Positions 34,813 through 44,435 are shown, counted from the first letter of the stretch. The stretch: DNA of 64,000 bases from JANQIO01 sp043585095 (GCA_043585095.1 CP121321.1:1798001-1862000); one strand, 5' to 3'. The notes: generated from the letters alone by a model not told the origin. Translations and numbers: made by a program.

Positions 34813-37800
34813 ATGGCTGGATTGGCGAGTTCTATGATGAGAATTGTGACTAGAACCCGAGTTGCAATCGTTCTCCTGGTTATTCTGTTTGCGGTGGCGC
34901 AGCTAGTGGACCGCCTAATTGAGCGCGAGCTTTCCGGCATACTCGAGCCGCTTTTGCAGATGCCGGTCGCTGTAAGCGGCTTGCAGCTTCACCCGCTTTC
35001 GCTATCGGCCTCCATTGAGCGGCTTCGACTCGGCTCAAGCGATTCGCCTGCTTTGCTAGCCGAGCAGCTACGTGCCGGTCTGTCCTGGCCTGAGCTCTCT
35101 AGCGGTGAATTGCGACTTTTGACGGCCAGCGCTGATTCCCTGGAAGTCGCGATCGACCGCTGGACGCCCTCTGAGAAGACAACTTCCAAGCCAACCGGCA
35201 GCACGCCCTTTGACTATCGCAGCATCGAGCCCTGGCTGCCTGCGTCACTCAAGATCAGGGCGCTGTCCATTCGGGCTGATGACCAGCCAATGTATCGAAT
35301 GCAGGCTGTGCGGTTAAACCGTGAGGCGGATCACGCCGCCGTGAAGGCAAAACTCAGCTCCGACGATTCAAAACCAGAGCTACGGCTGCAACTGGCGTCT
35401 GTGGACCAGCTACTGGCGCTAGACGGATTAATTGCCGAACTGGAAATTAGTGACTTTGAAGACGTACCGGCCAGCAAGATTGACCTTAAGCTGATGCCCA
35501 GGTCTGACGTCGAGGGCTACTCGGCAACGCTCAGCGGCACACTGGTTGGAACATCATTCGATGTTTCAGCCAGCGCAGACCACAACTGGTCCTTGCCATC
35601 CCAGTCTGACACGCAACTTAAGGAGTTTCATGTTGCTGACTTTCTGACACTGGCAGCAGCCCTGGCTCCTGCCGTGCCGGAAGCAGATCTATCAGCTGAA
35701 CCAGAGCCCACTCTTACGCGTGCCCTACCTCCATTGGCGTTGCCTGAACACACTGCGAACTTCTTCGCCTCCAGCTTGACACTTAGTTCGCAGGCGTTTC
35801 ATGACTTTGCCCTTTCGCTGGAAACAGGCCCTGCCGGAGCGCGCGTCAGCGCGCTCACGGTGCATGGCCCCTACTCTGTGCTGACTGGGCAGGCCAGTCT
35901 TTCTGAGCAAGCTGGTGAATGGACGACTACCATAGGGGCAACAATCGATGCGGAAACCACCAGCGGTGGCATTCTGGCCCGATACAACGACACACGATTT
36001 CTCGCCGAGTCAGGCAAGATCGACATATCGGCCCGTGGGCGCACAGCCGCCGGCCTGCTCGAGCAGCTCTCCGGTGACATACAACTACAGGGGCGCTACC
36101 GCGGCGATCATGACACGCCTTTGGCCCTCAGCACCACGCTAGGCAGCGATAACAGCGGCGTGAGTCTTGGTGAACTGCAGTTAACGGCAGGCGACTCAAC
36201 GTTGCGTGGGCGAATGCATTGGCAACGCAGCGACATCAGCAATAATGCAGGGCCCACACTTACGGCAGAATTTCAGGCCGACGGTTTTGACCTGAGGTTT
36301 CTGCAGCCTGCGCAAGCGGAAGCGATTAGCGCGCCACAACTTCCCACCTGGCTAGGCATGCAACCCCAGCTAACCCTGGATCTGAAAGCCGATATTCGGC
36401 AGCTCCAGCTGAACGGATTGTTGCTTGCCGGGCTTTCCGTCGACCTGCGTCGCGGCGCAGAGGCCGGTGGCGGCACACTCGCAATACTGGGTCCAGGAAA
36501 CGGCTCGGCCTCTATCGCGCTGGATTATACCCTGGGCGATGCAGACAAGTACGAAAGCACATTACAGATCGAGGCCAATGATCTCGACCTACTCAATACC
36601 TTTCAAATGGACGGTGGCACGCCGGTAAGGGCGTCAGGCAAGATGAGTGCAAACGCTGCCGGCGACAGCTGGCAGGCAACTTTTGAGAGCCTGGCGGCTG
36701 ACACCTCTCTGCAATTGGAAACCTGGCCATCTGACGAGGCCGCGGCATCCGGCGCCGCAGCGGAAACCTATTCTCTGGAGGCCGCGTTACGACTGCTAGT
36801 CGATGACACCTCTATACAAGGCCTCAAGCTAGACGTCAGCTCACTCTCCTCCCCACGACTCGATCTGCAGGGCGCGGCCACCGTTGCATTAAACCGGCAG
36901 CCGCAAATTCAAATCTCACTGACTGGAGACCGACTCGATCTCGATAGCGCTCTCGCTGCACTCGGCGGAAGTAAGGAGGTTGACGCGACACCGACGCAAG
37001 CGGGTTCCGACGACTTTCTCGTCAGCCTGCTCGAGCTGCCAACGGCTGACTTTCGCCTCGATTTACAGCAGGTTACGTGGCGAACCTACACAGCTGAAGA
37101 CCTCACCCTGGCGCTCACCTCAGCACCCGGTCGCTTCAAGTTGACCAGGCTCGACTTCCAGCTTGCCGGCGCCAAGATCGTGAGCACCGGAGGTCTTGAT
37201 CGACAAGTCGACGCGGCACAAGGCTCGACCGTCTTAATGAATGCCGAGATGGGGCTGGCAAACCTCTACCTGCGTAAGCTTCTGCCGGAAACCACCATGC
37301 TGCCAAAGAATAGCCTGCGCTTACCGATGTCCGGGAGTGTCTCCCTGACCGGCGAGGGCACCACTTTCACTGACATTTTCAGCGGCCTGACGGGCCATAT
37401 ACGTCTCGACGACAACCTGGCCAATCAAGGGGATGAGAGAGTTGCTGTCAGCTTTGAACGCAATGCCAACGCAGGTCAGGTACGCATAAATGAATTCGAC
37501 CTCGCTGGCAGTCGACTGCAAGGTGATATAACGATACGAAAAGAAGAACTCAACACCTACAAAGCGAACCTGCAGGGCGAGCGCATTGACCTGCGCCCTT
37601 GGGAAAGCCTCGTCCAACACCTGAACGAAACGGCTGACAACACTGTGGGCGAGACGTCTGCTCTGGTGCAATCAGCAAGCTTCGTAAAGGGCGCGCTAGG
37701 CTTTGTTGGATCGATGGTGGGTGTCAGGGACGATGGCACAGCGGCAACAAGACTGTTCAGCTCAGAGCCGATTTCAGTCGAGCCCCTATCAACGCATCGG

Positions 37801-38667
37801 ATTGAAGTCGACGCGAATGTCGACCACCTGATAAGCGACGGATTGATCGCAGAAGATGTGTCTCTACACAGCGCCCTGGCCGACGGTCGATTTGATGTTG
37901 AGGCGAAGGCGGTAAATCTAAATGGCGGGGGCGTGAAGGTGAAGGCCGCATTTGACAGCACCTCCACTCCGTATGCTGCCCAGCTCAGTGCAATGCTTGA
38001 TGGGGTGCATAAAGACCCTGAGGAGAAGCTCTCCCCGCTAACCGTCGATGCCAACTTTACCAGTGAAGGCGTTAGCCAAGCGGCTCTGGCCGCCAACCTT
38101 AACGGCACAGGCTATGTCGCGCTGGGCCGTGGTCAACTCAACATTGAGGGGATGGCCTTGTTAAGTGCTGACGTCGCCACGTCAGCCCTGCGCACACTGA
38201 TACCGGGAGCGAAAACAAAACCGCCGGAGTTGCGCTGTGCGGTCACCGTATTGCAGGCAGCGGAAGGTCATCTTGGAACGCCGTTCGGATATGCTGCGCG
38301 CACCGGAACCGCTAACCTGCTGGGTGGGATGGATATCGATCTCAGCAAAGAATTAATCACCCTGAAGTTCAAGTCGCAAAGCCGGGATGGCGTTGGCATC
38401 TCCATCGGCAATGCATTCTCTGGATCCGTCGAGGTGGGCGGGCCCTTGTCGAACCCACAAATACTGCCCAATACGCCAGGCTTACTACTGAGGGGTTGGG
38501 CCGCCTTCGCTACCGCGGGGCTGTCAGTCGTGGGTGAGAGCGTCCTCAACAGAGCGCTTGCCAGCAATGATCCCTGTGCGGCCATACAGGAAGAAATACG
38601 CAAACGCTTTTGCCCCGCCGGCCAACCGCTGGCGGGCTCCAGGCTAGCCTGCAGCGAAAATCCCTAA
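34813..38667 (+). CDS. AsmA-like/DUF748 large envelope protein
   Basis: Very large protein of 1284 residues. One N-terminal transmembrane segment (VAIVLLVILFAVAQLV, about 18-33) is followed by a long periplasmic part made of short repeated beta strands (LQLASVDQLLALDG, TLRGRMHWQRSD and similar), consistent with the DUF748/AsmA type of repeating beta-groove proteins that move lipids between membranes. The C-terminal LKFKSQSRDGVGISIGNAF and GSVEVGGPLSNPQI match the AsmA_2 ending. The final 30 residues contain four cysteines. A second ATG pair at 34834 could be the start. It is 16 bases after alr; function in lipid traffic is inferred. Confidence 0.8.
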   Translation: MAGLASSMMRIVTRTRVAIVLLVILFAVAQLVDRLIERELSGILEPLLQMPVAVSGLQLHPLSLSASIERLRLGSSDSPALLAEQLRAGLSWPELSSGELRLLTASADSLEVAIDRWTPSEKTTSKPTGSTPFDYRSIEPWLPASLKIRALSIRADDQPMYRMQAVRLNREADHAAVKAKLSSDDSKPELRLQLASVDQLLALDGLIAELEISDFEDVPASKIDLKLMPRSDVEGYSATLSGTLVGTSFDVSASADHNWSLPSQSDTQLKEFHVADFLTLAAALAPAVPEADLSAEPEPTLTRALPPLALPEHTANFFASSLTLSSQAFHDFALSLETGPAGARVSALTVHGPYSVLTGQASLSEQAGEWTTTIGATIDAETTSGGILARYNDTRFLAESGKIDISARGRTAAGLLEQLSGDIQLQGRYRGDHDTPLALSTTLGSDNSGVSLGELQLTAGDSTLRGRMHWQRSDISNNAGPTLTAEFQADGFDLRFLQPAQAEAISAPQLPTWLGMQPQLTLDLKADIRQLQLNGLLLAGLSVDLRRGAEAGGGTLAILGPGNGSASIALDYTLGDADKYESTLQIEANDLDLLNTFQMDGGTPVRASGKMSANAAGDSWQATFESLAADTSLQLETWPSDEAAASGAAAETYSLEAALRLLVDDTSIQGLKLDVSSLSSPRLDLQGAATVALNRQPQIQISLTGDRLDLDSALAALGGSKEVDATPTQAGSDDFLVSLLELPTADFRLDLQQVTWRTYTAEDLTLALTSAPGRFKLTRLDFQLAGAKIVSTGGLDRQVDAAQGSTVLMNAEMGLANLYLRKLLPETTMLPKNSLRLPMSGSVSLTGEGTTFTDIFSGLTGHIRLDDNLANQGDERVAVSFERNANAGQVRINEFDLAGSRLQGDITIRKEELNTYKANLQGERIDLRPWESLVQHLNETADNTVGETSALVQSASFVKGALGFVGSMVGVRDDGTAATRLFSSEPISVEPLSTHRIEVDANVDHLISDGLIAEDVSLHSALADGRFDVEAKAVNLNGGGVKVKAAFDSTSTPYAAQLSAMLDGVHKDPEEKLSPLTVDANFTSEGVSQAALAANLNGTGYVALGRGQLNIEGMALLSADVATSALRTLIPGAKTKPPELRCAVTVLQAAEGHLGTPFGYAARTGTANLLGGMDIDLSKELITLKFKSQSRDGVGISIGNAFSGSVEVGGPLSNPQILPNTPGLLLRGWAAFATAGLSVVGESVLNRALASNDPCAAIQEEIRKRFCPAGQPLAGSRLACSENP

Positions 38668-38740
38668 CCGCGTCCCGCAAACCGGTGACGGTCCACTAAC
38701 AAGCCCGCGCCACCCTGTAACAGAAACCCAAGCGACTTAG

Positions 38741-38915
38741 CGGTCTTATAAACAACCAAAAAGATCGAACGCAAAAATCGTCGCCCCGCCCCTCGATAGC
38801 GAAGACCCAAGGAACCCAAGCGGTCTTATAAATAACCAAAAAGATCGAACGCAGAAGAAGTCCCTCTGCCCCTCGATAGCGAAGACCCAAGGAACCCAAG
38901 CGGTCTTATAAATAA
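38741..38915. repeat. 80-bp tandem direct repeat (two copies and a partial third)
   Basis: Copies start at 38741, 38821 and 38901, an exact 80-base period. Copies one and two agree at 72 of 80 bases, with the differences clustered in the middle (copy positions 34-57). The third copy is about 15 bases long and carries the stop codon of the leftward gene at 38906. Read leftward, the array is thus a duplicated 3' tail of that gene. The left border has ACCCAAGCG just before the first unit, a trace of a further degraded copy. Confidence 0.93.
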
Positions 38916-39238
38916 TACGCCCGAACAATCCGCAACAGATAAACCGCCGTCACCGCGGTAAACGCCAGCGATGGTCCAACATCCATCGAGAAGCCGCTGA
39001 ACACAAAAATGCCAACGCTCCAGATCGCCCACCACTTCATCATCCCGGGAATATCCGGGCTGTCGCTGCTTTGGCGAGGGATATAGGCAAACTCTTTGCC
39101 TGTGACCGGGGCGCCGCAGGCGTGGCATTTATCGGCAGTAGACGCCACCGGTCCCTCGCACTGCACGCAGCTTAATACACTCACCTTACTGTCAGGCGAG
39201 GCTTGAGCAACCGAGTCGGGTTTGTTTTGCTGGTCCAT
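38906..39238 (-). CDS. Small zinc-ribbon membrane protein
   Basis: Protein of 110 residues. The N-terminal half has a zinc ribbon with two CxxC pairs (LSCVQCEGP and KCHACGAP) and the C-terminal half has two hydrophobic segments (MMKWWAIWSVGIFVFSGF and LAFTAVTAVYLLRIV). This is a common layout for uncharacterised bacterial membrane proteins. The stop codon lies inside the first bases of the 80-bp repeat, so the coding end and the repeat arose together. It is divergent from the HExxH membrane protein. Confidence 0.75.
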   Translation of the reverse strand: MDQQNKPDSVAQASPDSKVSVLSCVQCEGPVASTADKCHACGAPVTGKEFAYIPRQSSDSPDIPGMMKWWAIWSVGIFVFSGFSMDVGPSLAFTAVTAVYLLRIVRAYYL

Positions 39239-39331
39239 AATCGAAGTATACGCTACCCGAAATCACATTCGACAATGGGTCTCTGGCCGCGGCGTTGTAT
39301 ACTCACAATTGGCCCAAGCGATGGCAAAGTC

Positions 39332-39886
39332 ATGCTACTAAAACACGGTGCACTGCAAATTGGCGGTGCAATCGCACTCTTTACTCTCTGGGCTGCTGCG
39401 GACGCCTGGTACACCGTTACAAATATCGGACTCGGCAACTGGCTTTCCATTGCCCTGGCCATCGTTGCTGGCGTGGCGATTGCAACGGTGATACACGAGT
39501 GGTTTCACTTGCTAGGGGCCAAAGTTGGCGGGGCGAGCTATAAAATACCCGAAAAGCTCGGTTTGTTTATTTACGACTACGACTACTCAGCCAACAATCT
39601 TTCGCAATTCACCACCATGAGTATTGCCGGACAGCTTGGTAGCTGGCTTAGCGTTATCGGCCTATACCTGCTGATACCCGGGGACAACGCAGGCCGGGAT
39701 ATGCTGGTCAGCGCAGCTGTCGGAGCCGCGGTTTACGCAGGCATTATCGAGTTTCCACCATTGCGGCGCGCCCAGGCCAGCGGCGACCCGCTAGCCGAGC
39801 TTTCAAAGATTGATAAAGCGGTCCTGAATCAAGCAGCGGTAGGCGCGATATCCGCTGCCGTGATCGTTCAATTTCTGAGCACGTAA
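39332..39886 (+). CDS. Membrane protein with HExxH motif, putative metalloprotease
   Basis: Protein of 184 residues with four or five predicted membrane segments. The second one contains ATVIHEWFHLLGAKVGG, where HEWFH has the zinc-binding HExxH form embedded in a helix, as in site-2-type (M50) proteases. A second M50 motif (NxxPxxxxDG) is not visible, so protease activity is uncertain. GLFIYDYDYSANNLSQF lies in the loop and looks conserved in character. Start ATG 39332 fits the start of hydrophobic sequence; an upstream ATG at 39275 is possible. The Ppx gene begins 11 bases after its stop, so the two are co-transcribed. Confidence 0.75.
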   Translation: MLLKHGALQIGGAIALFTLWAAADAWYTVTNIGLGNWLSIALAIVAGVAIATVIHEWFHLLGAKVGGASYKIPEKLGLFIYDYDYSANNLSQFTTMSIAGQLGSWLSVIGLYLLIPGDNAGRDMLVSAAVGAAVYAGIIEFPPLRRAQASGDPLAELSKIDKAVLNQAAVGAISAAVIVQFLST

Positions 39887-39897
39887 CGAACGTATCC

Positions 39898-41433
39898 ATG
39901 TCAGCCTACTCAAGCACCACACACGTCGATCTCACTGCCCAAAATGACGTACCCGAGGGCGCGATCCTCGCCGCCATCGATTTGGGATCCAATAGTTTTC
40001 ACCTGATCATTGCCAGAGTGGAACACGACGAAGTGCGCCCTATCGAAACACTGTCAGAAAAAGTGCAATTGGGCGCGGGACTCAAAGATGGATTGCTGGA
40101 TAAAGCGGCCATCCGCCGCGGCATGGACTGCCTGGCACGCTTTAAGCAGGTGCTGGATAGCCTGTCGCCCTACCGCACCCGCATCGTTGGAACGAATGCC
40201 TTGCGGCAGGCGCGTAACCGGCGGGATTTCACCGGGGCGGCAGAAGCCCTGCTGGGCGTCCCTATTAGTGTCATTTATGGCCGCGAGGAAGCCAGACTAG
40301 TGTACCTGGGTGTCGCCCACACGCTTGCTGATGACGAAAACTCCCGACTGGTAGTGGACATAGGCGGTGGCAGCACAGAGTTTATTGTGGGTCAGCGATT
40401 TGAGCCGCAGCATCTGGAGAGTCTGCAGATGGGCTGCGTCTCGTATACGCGCCAATTCTTCAAACGCGGCCGCATCACGCGTCGCCGCTACCAGCGGGCA
40501 TACGCCGCGGCCCGCCTCGAGGTGTCCCACATACGCTATCGCTTCAACGCCCGCCACTGGCAGGACTGCGTTGGCTCTTCTGGCACTTTGCAGGCAATTG
40601 AGGGGATTCTGACGAGCTTTGGGTGGAGTCAGGGCGGCATTACCCGCGACGGCCTGGCGAAACTGGAAGACGCTCTACTTGCCTTTGAGCATATAGACGA
40701 CATCGACATAGAGGGGCTTTCAGAAACGCGGCGCAATGTGATTCTGTCAGGGGTCGCAATCACAGCCGGCATCTTTGACGAACTAGGCATCGAAATCATG
40801 CGCCCCAGCCGCGGCGCCTTGCGTGAGGGTGTTATCTACGACCTGCTCGGCCGACTGTCCCACGAAGATGTCAGGGAGCGTACCGTCAAGGCTTTGCAGC
40901 AACGCTACGGCGCAGACAGCGATATTGCCGACACGGTTGAACGCCGCGCCAGAACGCTCTTCCTCGGCGTGCGCAGCGCATGGGAGCTGAATGAGGAAAG
41001 CTGGGATTTATTGCGCTGGGCCGCACGATGCCATGAGATTGGCATGTCGATATCCCACAAGCACTACAATCGTCACGGTGCCTATTTGCTGCGCAACGCC
41101 GACCTGCCCGGATTTTCTCAGAACGAGCAAGAGGCCCTGGCACTGTTGGTTTTCTATCACCGTCGCAAAGTCGATGCCGACGCATTTGAGCGCTTTGGGG
41201 ACATCGAGTGCCTGCGTTTACTCAGGCTGACGGTAATATTGCGACTGGCCTGTGCGTTTAAATATGTTGAGCAGCTGGAGTCGTTACCACAATTCAAAAT
41301 TGAGGCCAGCAGGAAACGTCTTAAGTTGCGCTTCCCCGAAGAGTGGCTGGAAAAACATCCGCTTACGCTCTCGGAACTGAAGCAGGAACGCTTGCAGGCA
41401 CGCAAACTGGGTATACGCATAGCGTTTCGCTGA
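39898..41433 (+). CDS. ppx: Exopolyphosphatase / Ppx-GppA family phosphatase
   Basis: Ppx/GppA protein of 511 residues. The ASKHA phosphate-binding loops are AIDLGSNSFHLIIARV (about 26-41), the GxxGGGSTEF region VVDIGGGSTEFIVG, and GSSGTLQAIEGIL. The C-terminal third carries an HD-like domain with HEIGMSISHKHYNRHGAYLL. This two-domain layout cleaves terminal phosphate from polyphosphate, or the 5' phosphate of pppGpp. The length is close to E. coli Ppx. No ppk gene is next to it. It follows the membrane HExxH protein by 11 bases. Confidence 0.93.
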   Translation: MSAYSSTTHVDLTAQNDVPEGAILAAIDLGSNSFHLIIARVEHDEVRPIETLSEKVQLGAGLKDGLLDKAAIRRGMDCLARFKQVLDSLSPYRTRIVGTNALRQARNRRDFTGAAEALLGVPISVIYGREEARLVYLGVAHTLADDENSRLVVDIGGGSTEFIVGQRFEPQHLESLQMGCVSYTRQFFKRGRITRRRYQRAYAAARLEVSHIRYRFNARHWQDCVGSSGTLQAIEGILTSFGWSQGGITRDGLAKLEDALLAFEHIDDIDIEGLSETRRNVILSGVAITAGIFDELGIEIMRPSRGALREGVIYDLLGRLSHEDVRERTVKALQQRYGADSDIADTVERRARTLFLGVRSAWELNEESWDLLRWAARCHEIGMSISHKHYNRHGAYLLRNADLPGFSQNEQEALALLVFYHRRKVDADAFERFGDIECLRLLRLTVILRLACAFKYVEQLESLPQFKIEASRKRLKLRFPEEWLEKHPLTLSELKQERLQARKLGIRIAFR

Positions 41434-41495
41434 TCGCCCATTGTTGCCAGCCCATCGTTGCCAGCCCTTCGCTGATAGCTCTTAACCGCCTTGCA

Positions 41496-41867
41496 TCAAT
41501 TGAGCACTTTGTATCCTCGCCCGCGCAGGCAGCGCTTGAGCACCTGGGACTTCTCGCGATCACCCCGAATTGCAGACTTAGCGCCACCTGCTACGGCGCC
41601 CACGCCACCGAACTCACCCACGCTCTCGCCTAAAATGGCGCCGGTGGCAGCACCCACTGCACCGCCGACTGCCGCACCGCGCACCGTACCCTGCTCGATT
41701 TTGACCTGATCAGCATAGGCCTGACATTCATCCAGATCCTGTTGATAGCGAACCGGGTCTATCCCCTTGGTATCGACAATGGCGTGTGGCGCAGAGGAGC
41801 ATGCAGCCAGACCCAGGACGCACAAAGCGCCCATAACAGACCACCTTACTATTGAAGATTCCCGCAT
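41496..41867 (-). CDS. Glycine-zipper outer-membrane lipoprotein
   Basis: Predicted lipoprotein of about 123 residues. The signal ends LGLAACSS (lipobox), and the mature part has GAAVGGAVGAATGAILGE, a glycine zipper typical of SlyB/Pcp-like 17-kDa envelope proteins, preceded by YQQDLDECQAYADQV. The C-terminal KRCLRGRGYKVLN with a Cys is also common in this group. The ATG at 41867 is preferred over 41897 because it immediately precedes the basic and hydrophobic signal. It is divergent from the CBS gene. Confidence 0.85.
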   Translation of the reverse strand: MRESSIVRWSVMGALCVLGLAACSSAPHAIVDTKGIDPVRYQQDLDECQAYADQVKIEQGTVRGAAVGGAVGAATGAILGESVGEFGGVGAVAGGAKSAIRGDREKSQVLKRCLRGRGYKVLN

Positions 41868-41948
41868 ACTGACTCCACTGGTGTACTCTTGTATCAACTA
41901 CCATTAACGCAGCACGCGACTGTCCGTTGACATAGGAGATCAAGGCAA

Positions 41949-42374
41949 ATGCCCAACCGACCTACCGCAATCAAGGATTGCATGCGTAAGAATCCTCTTA
42001 CCATCAATCAGAACGCCAATATCAATCAAGCCGTAGAACTGATCGTTGAGTACAAGCTCACTGGACTCACGGTGACGGATGACGCGGGATGTGTAGTTGG
42101 GATTCTGTCTGAGATTGAATGCCTGGCTGCGATTCTGGACACCATTTATAACGACGGCGATGCAGAAAGCGCGCTGGTCAGGGAAGTGATGCAAACCGGC
42201 GTCAATAGCTGCTCGCCTGGCGACGGTATTGTCGAAGTCGCTCAGGACATGCTCAAGACGCGGCAACGCCGGCGGCCTGTTATTGAGGATGGCCGTCTGG
42301 TCGGCCAGGTCAGTAGCAGCAACGTGCTTTGGGCACTGATGGAGTACTCGCGACGCAAGGCGGTGCCCAATTAA
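41949..42374 (+). CDS. CBS-domain pair protein
   Basis: Two tandem CBS motifs in 141 residues: CMRKNPLTINQNANINQAVE to LTGLTVTDDAGCVVGILSEI, then VMQTGVNSCSPGDGIVEVAQ to RRRPVIEDGRLVGQVSSSNVL. Such stand-alone pairs bind adenine nucleotides (AMP, ATP, or S-adenosylmethionine) and act as sensor modules. Start ATG is preceded by AAGG. The partner protein is not apparent from the neighbours, a divergent lipoprotein and a small unknown lipoprotein. Confidence 0.9.
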   Translation: MPNRPTAIKDCMRKNPLTINQNANINQAVELIVEYKLTGLTVTDDAGCVVGILSEIECLAAILDTIYNDGDAESALVREVMQTGVNSCSPGDGIVEVAQDMLKTRQRRRPVIEDGRLVGQVSSSNVLWALMEYSRRKAVPN

Positions 42375-42458
42375 AGCGACCGTCGGCGAGCGCGCTGTAA
42401 CGTCAGAGATCCAAGGCAGAAACCTGTTCAAATAGTGCCGCTGCGGCGTATTGATTGC

Positions 42459-42483
42459 GCCGCTTATCGCCGCTTATCGCCGC
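42459..42483. repeat. 10-bp tandem repeat, two and a half units
   Basis: The unit CGCCGCTTAT is present twice and then partially (42459-42483) in the gap between the CBS gene and the small lipoprotein gene. Too short to assign a role; the gap otherwise shows no gene. Confidence 0.5.
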
Positions 42484-42649
42484 AGGTAGCGGCTGTCGCA
42501 CAGCGTCGCTATCACCCAGACTGACCCCGCTCAATCGCCTCGAAAGCTGTGACACAAATCATGCTGGAAGCCGCCTTTGTTACTTTTTCGCAGGTTTTAT
42601 CGGCACTAGGCCATAACGACGGCCATTCGCACTGTTGTTTAATCTCAGC

Positions 42650-42967
42650 ATGCTTTGTAAACATCACATCGGCGCCTTTCGCGCATTGGCGACTTCAACC
42701 CTGTGCACAGCGCTTCTGTGTATCGGAGGATGCGCGAGCACTGCCAGTCCGTCCGCCCTTGTCAGTCACTTCAGTAGTGCACGCGATGACGCTGATCACA
42801 GCAAATGCATGTCCGATCACGCAATGTTCAACAACCGCCAGCTCATGGTTACGCCGACCGCGGTTGAGAGCGCATGGTCCTACTGCGTTAAACAGTCAGA
42901 TATCTGGTATCCCGGCAAGACAGACAAAAATAGTGACGCAGACAGTGGCGCCTGGCAGCAACGCTAG
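42650..42967 (+). CDS. Small putative lipoprotein of unknown function
   Basis: Protein of 105 residues from ATG 42650. The N-terminus is a lipoprotein signal (LATSTLCTALLCIGGCAST, lipobox IGGC). The mature part is polar, with a single repeated motif HSKCMSDHAMFNN and later WSYCVKQSDIWYP, containing two further cysteines that may pair. I do not recognise a family. The ribosome site is poor and there is an alternative TTG at 42635, so the start is uncertain. Confidence 0.6.
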   Translation: MLCKHHIGAFRALATSTLCTALLCIGGCASTASPSALVSHFSSARDDADHSKCMSDHAMFNNRQLMVTPTAVESAWSYCVKQSDIWYPGKTDKNSDADSGAWQQR

Positions 42968-43031
42968 GACTGCAACCCACGTGGTTCGATGCGCAAAACC
43001 TGAAACACAGCCCCTGACACAACCTTGATCC

Positions 43032-44435
43032 TCACTTAGTCTTGGCGTGCGCCATGGCTGGTGCCAATACCGCCTCCTCCAGTTCAACAAACGCCTCCTC
43101 TATGTAGCGCCCCAGACCGTCAAGATCGACAAGTTCGTCAGTAGCGACCAGCCCGAAGTGCAGCGTTCCACCATAGCTATACAGAGTGATGTTGAGCTGG
43201 TTACCCGGCGGTAATGTGCTGATGGGTAGCATTTGCTCAAGACGGGCACCTTTTAAATACATGGGCTTACTGGGCCCAGGCACGTTGGAAACCAACGTGT
43301 CCGCGATTGCTGGCAACAGCCGGTCAAGCTTCACTAACTGTATCAGCTCAATCAGCACGGCCAGTACGGCGGTGTATTGGGCCACCGCTATCGGTGGCAC
43401 CCCGTCAATTTGATTGCGAACGTTGCGTAGCGTGAAGCCAATCTCGCGCAAGCGGCGGTAGGGGTCACTGGTACTGGGCGCCAGATCGACCAGCACGATG
43501 CCGATTTTATTGCCGCTGACCTGATCCTGCTCGTTGCGCAGGTTGACTGGCATCTGGATGCTTAACGGCCGGGATAAATCGACACCACTGTCCGCCAGAT
43601 AACGTCGCAAAGCACCGTCTATACAGGTCAGCGCGATGTGATTTAGGGTGCAGCGAGTTACCGACTTGAGCTTGGTGATTTGCTCCATGGACACGTGCGC
43701 CGTGGCAAACTGCCGGCCTGCGGTAACGGCTCCTGTTAGCGGTGTGTCTTCGACCGCTTTGAATGGCAGGGCGACCGCATTGCGAGTAAGCCCAACCTGC
43801 TCTAATGCGAGTTGCGTTGTCAGCTTGGTAGTGCCTGTCAGTATAAGGCGCCAGTCCTTGAAGCTTCTGAGGATTCTGCCAAACAGGGCGCGGCGCGACT
43901 TGGCTTCACTTTGATCGCGCGGAGCTTCTCCCCGGTCCCATATCACTTTGAGATTGCGCGCCGAAGCGGTGGCATTTAGTGACTCTATATTCCAACGTGA
44001 CATGGTCACGCCATCTGCGTAGGCGTGATGCATTTTTGAATAGATCGCAAAGCGACCGCCCTGAATATTGTCGATAATGTGGAACTCCCACATGGGCTTA
44101 CTGCGATCCATCAACGGCTCATGGAGACGAGCGCAGTAATCAAACAATGCACGCTCATTTAGCGCCTTGCGGGGTTTGAAAAAGAACAGGTGTTCGTCGA
44201 TGTCAAATTGCTCAAGCTCGCGCCAGCGCGGACCGCTCAATGAACGAAAATCGATGACTCGGTTAAAAGGCGGCTGCGGCGTGTCGTGGGACGCGAACTC
44301 CTCGTAAAGTTTGCGCACCCAGTTGGCAGGTGCTTTTGCAGGTTTTTTAAAAATCTGCAATCCGGCTACGTGCTTGGGACTTTCCCGCGACTCAGTGAGG
44401 AAAAATGCCAGGTCCAACAGTGATAAACGGCTCAT
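43032..44435 (-). CDS. Wax ester synthase / diacylglycerol acyltransferase (WS/DGAT)
   Basis: Bifunctional acyltransferase of 467 residues that makes wax esters or triacylglycerol from acyl-CoA. The catalytic HHxxxDG motif is HHAYADG at residues 136-142, and the N-terminal LSLLDLAFFLTESRESPKHV and the C-terminal VSNVPGPSKPMYLKGARLEQ are family marks. The length is typical. It is a single gene on the minus strand downstream of the psp operon terminator and fits a lipid-storing lifestyle suggested by the two patatin genes in the window. Confidence 0.95.
   Translation of the reverse strand: MSRLSLLDLAFFLTESRESPKHVAGLQIFKKPAKAPANWVRKLYEEFASHDTPQPPFNRVIDFRSLSGPRWRELEQFDIDEHLFFFKPRKALNERALFDYCARLHEPLMDRSKPMWEFHIIDNIQGGRFAIYSKMHHAYADGVTMSRWNIESLNATASARNLKVIWDRGEAPRDQSEAKSRRALFGRILRSFKDWRLILTGTTKLTTQLALEQVGLTRNAVALPFKAVEDTPLTGAVTAGRQFATAHVSMEQITKLKSVTRCTLNHIALTCIDGALRRYLADSGVDLSRPLSIQMPVNLRNEQDQVSGNKIGIVLVDLAPSTSDPYRRLREIGFTLRNVRNQIDGVPPIAVAQYTAVLAVLIELIQLVKLDRLLPAIADTLVSNVPGPSKPMYLKGARLEQMLPISTLPPGNQLNITLYSYGGTLHFGLVATDELVDLDGLGRYIEEAFVELEEAVLAPAMAHAKTK

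Noticed and set aside
38670..38905. Small minus-strand ORFs across the 80-bp repeat
   Set aside because: They exist because the repeated tail has few stops; sequences merely repeat, and the real gene ends at 38906.
41437..41464. Pair of 14-base near-identical units after ppx
   Set aside because: Only two copies with one mismatch in a gap of convergent genes; too little to name an element.
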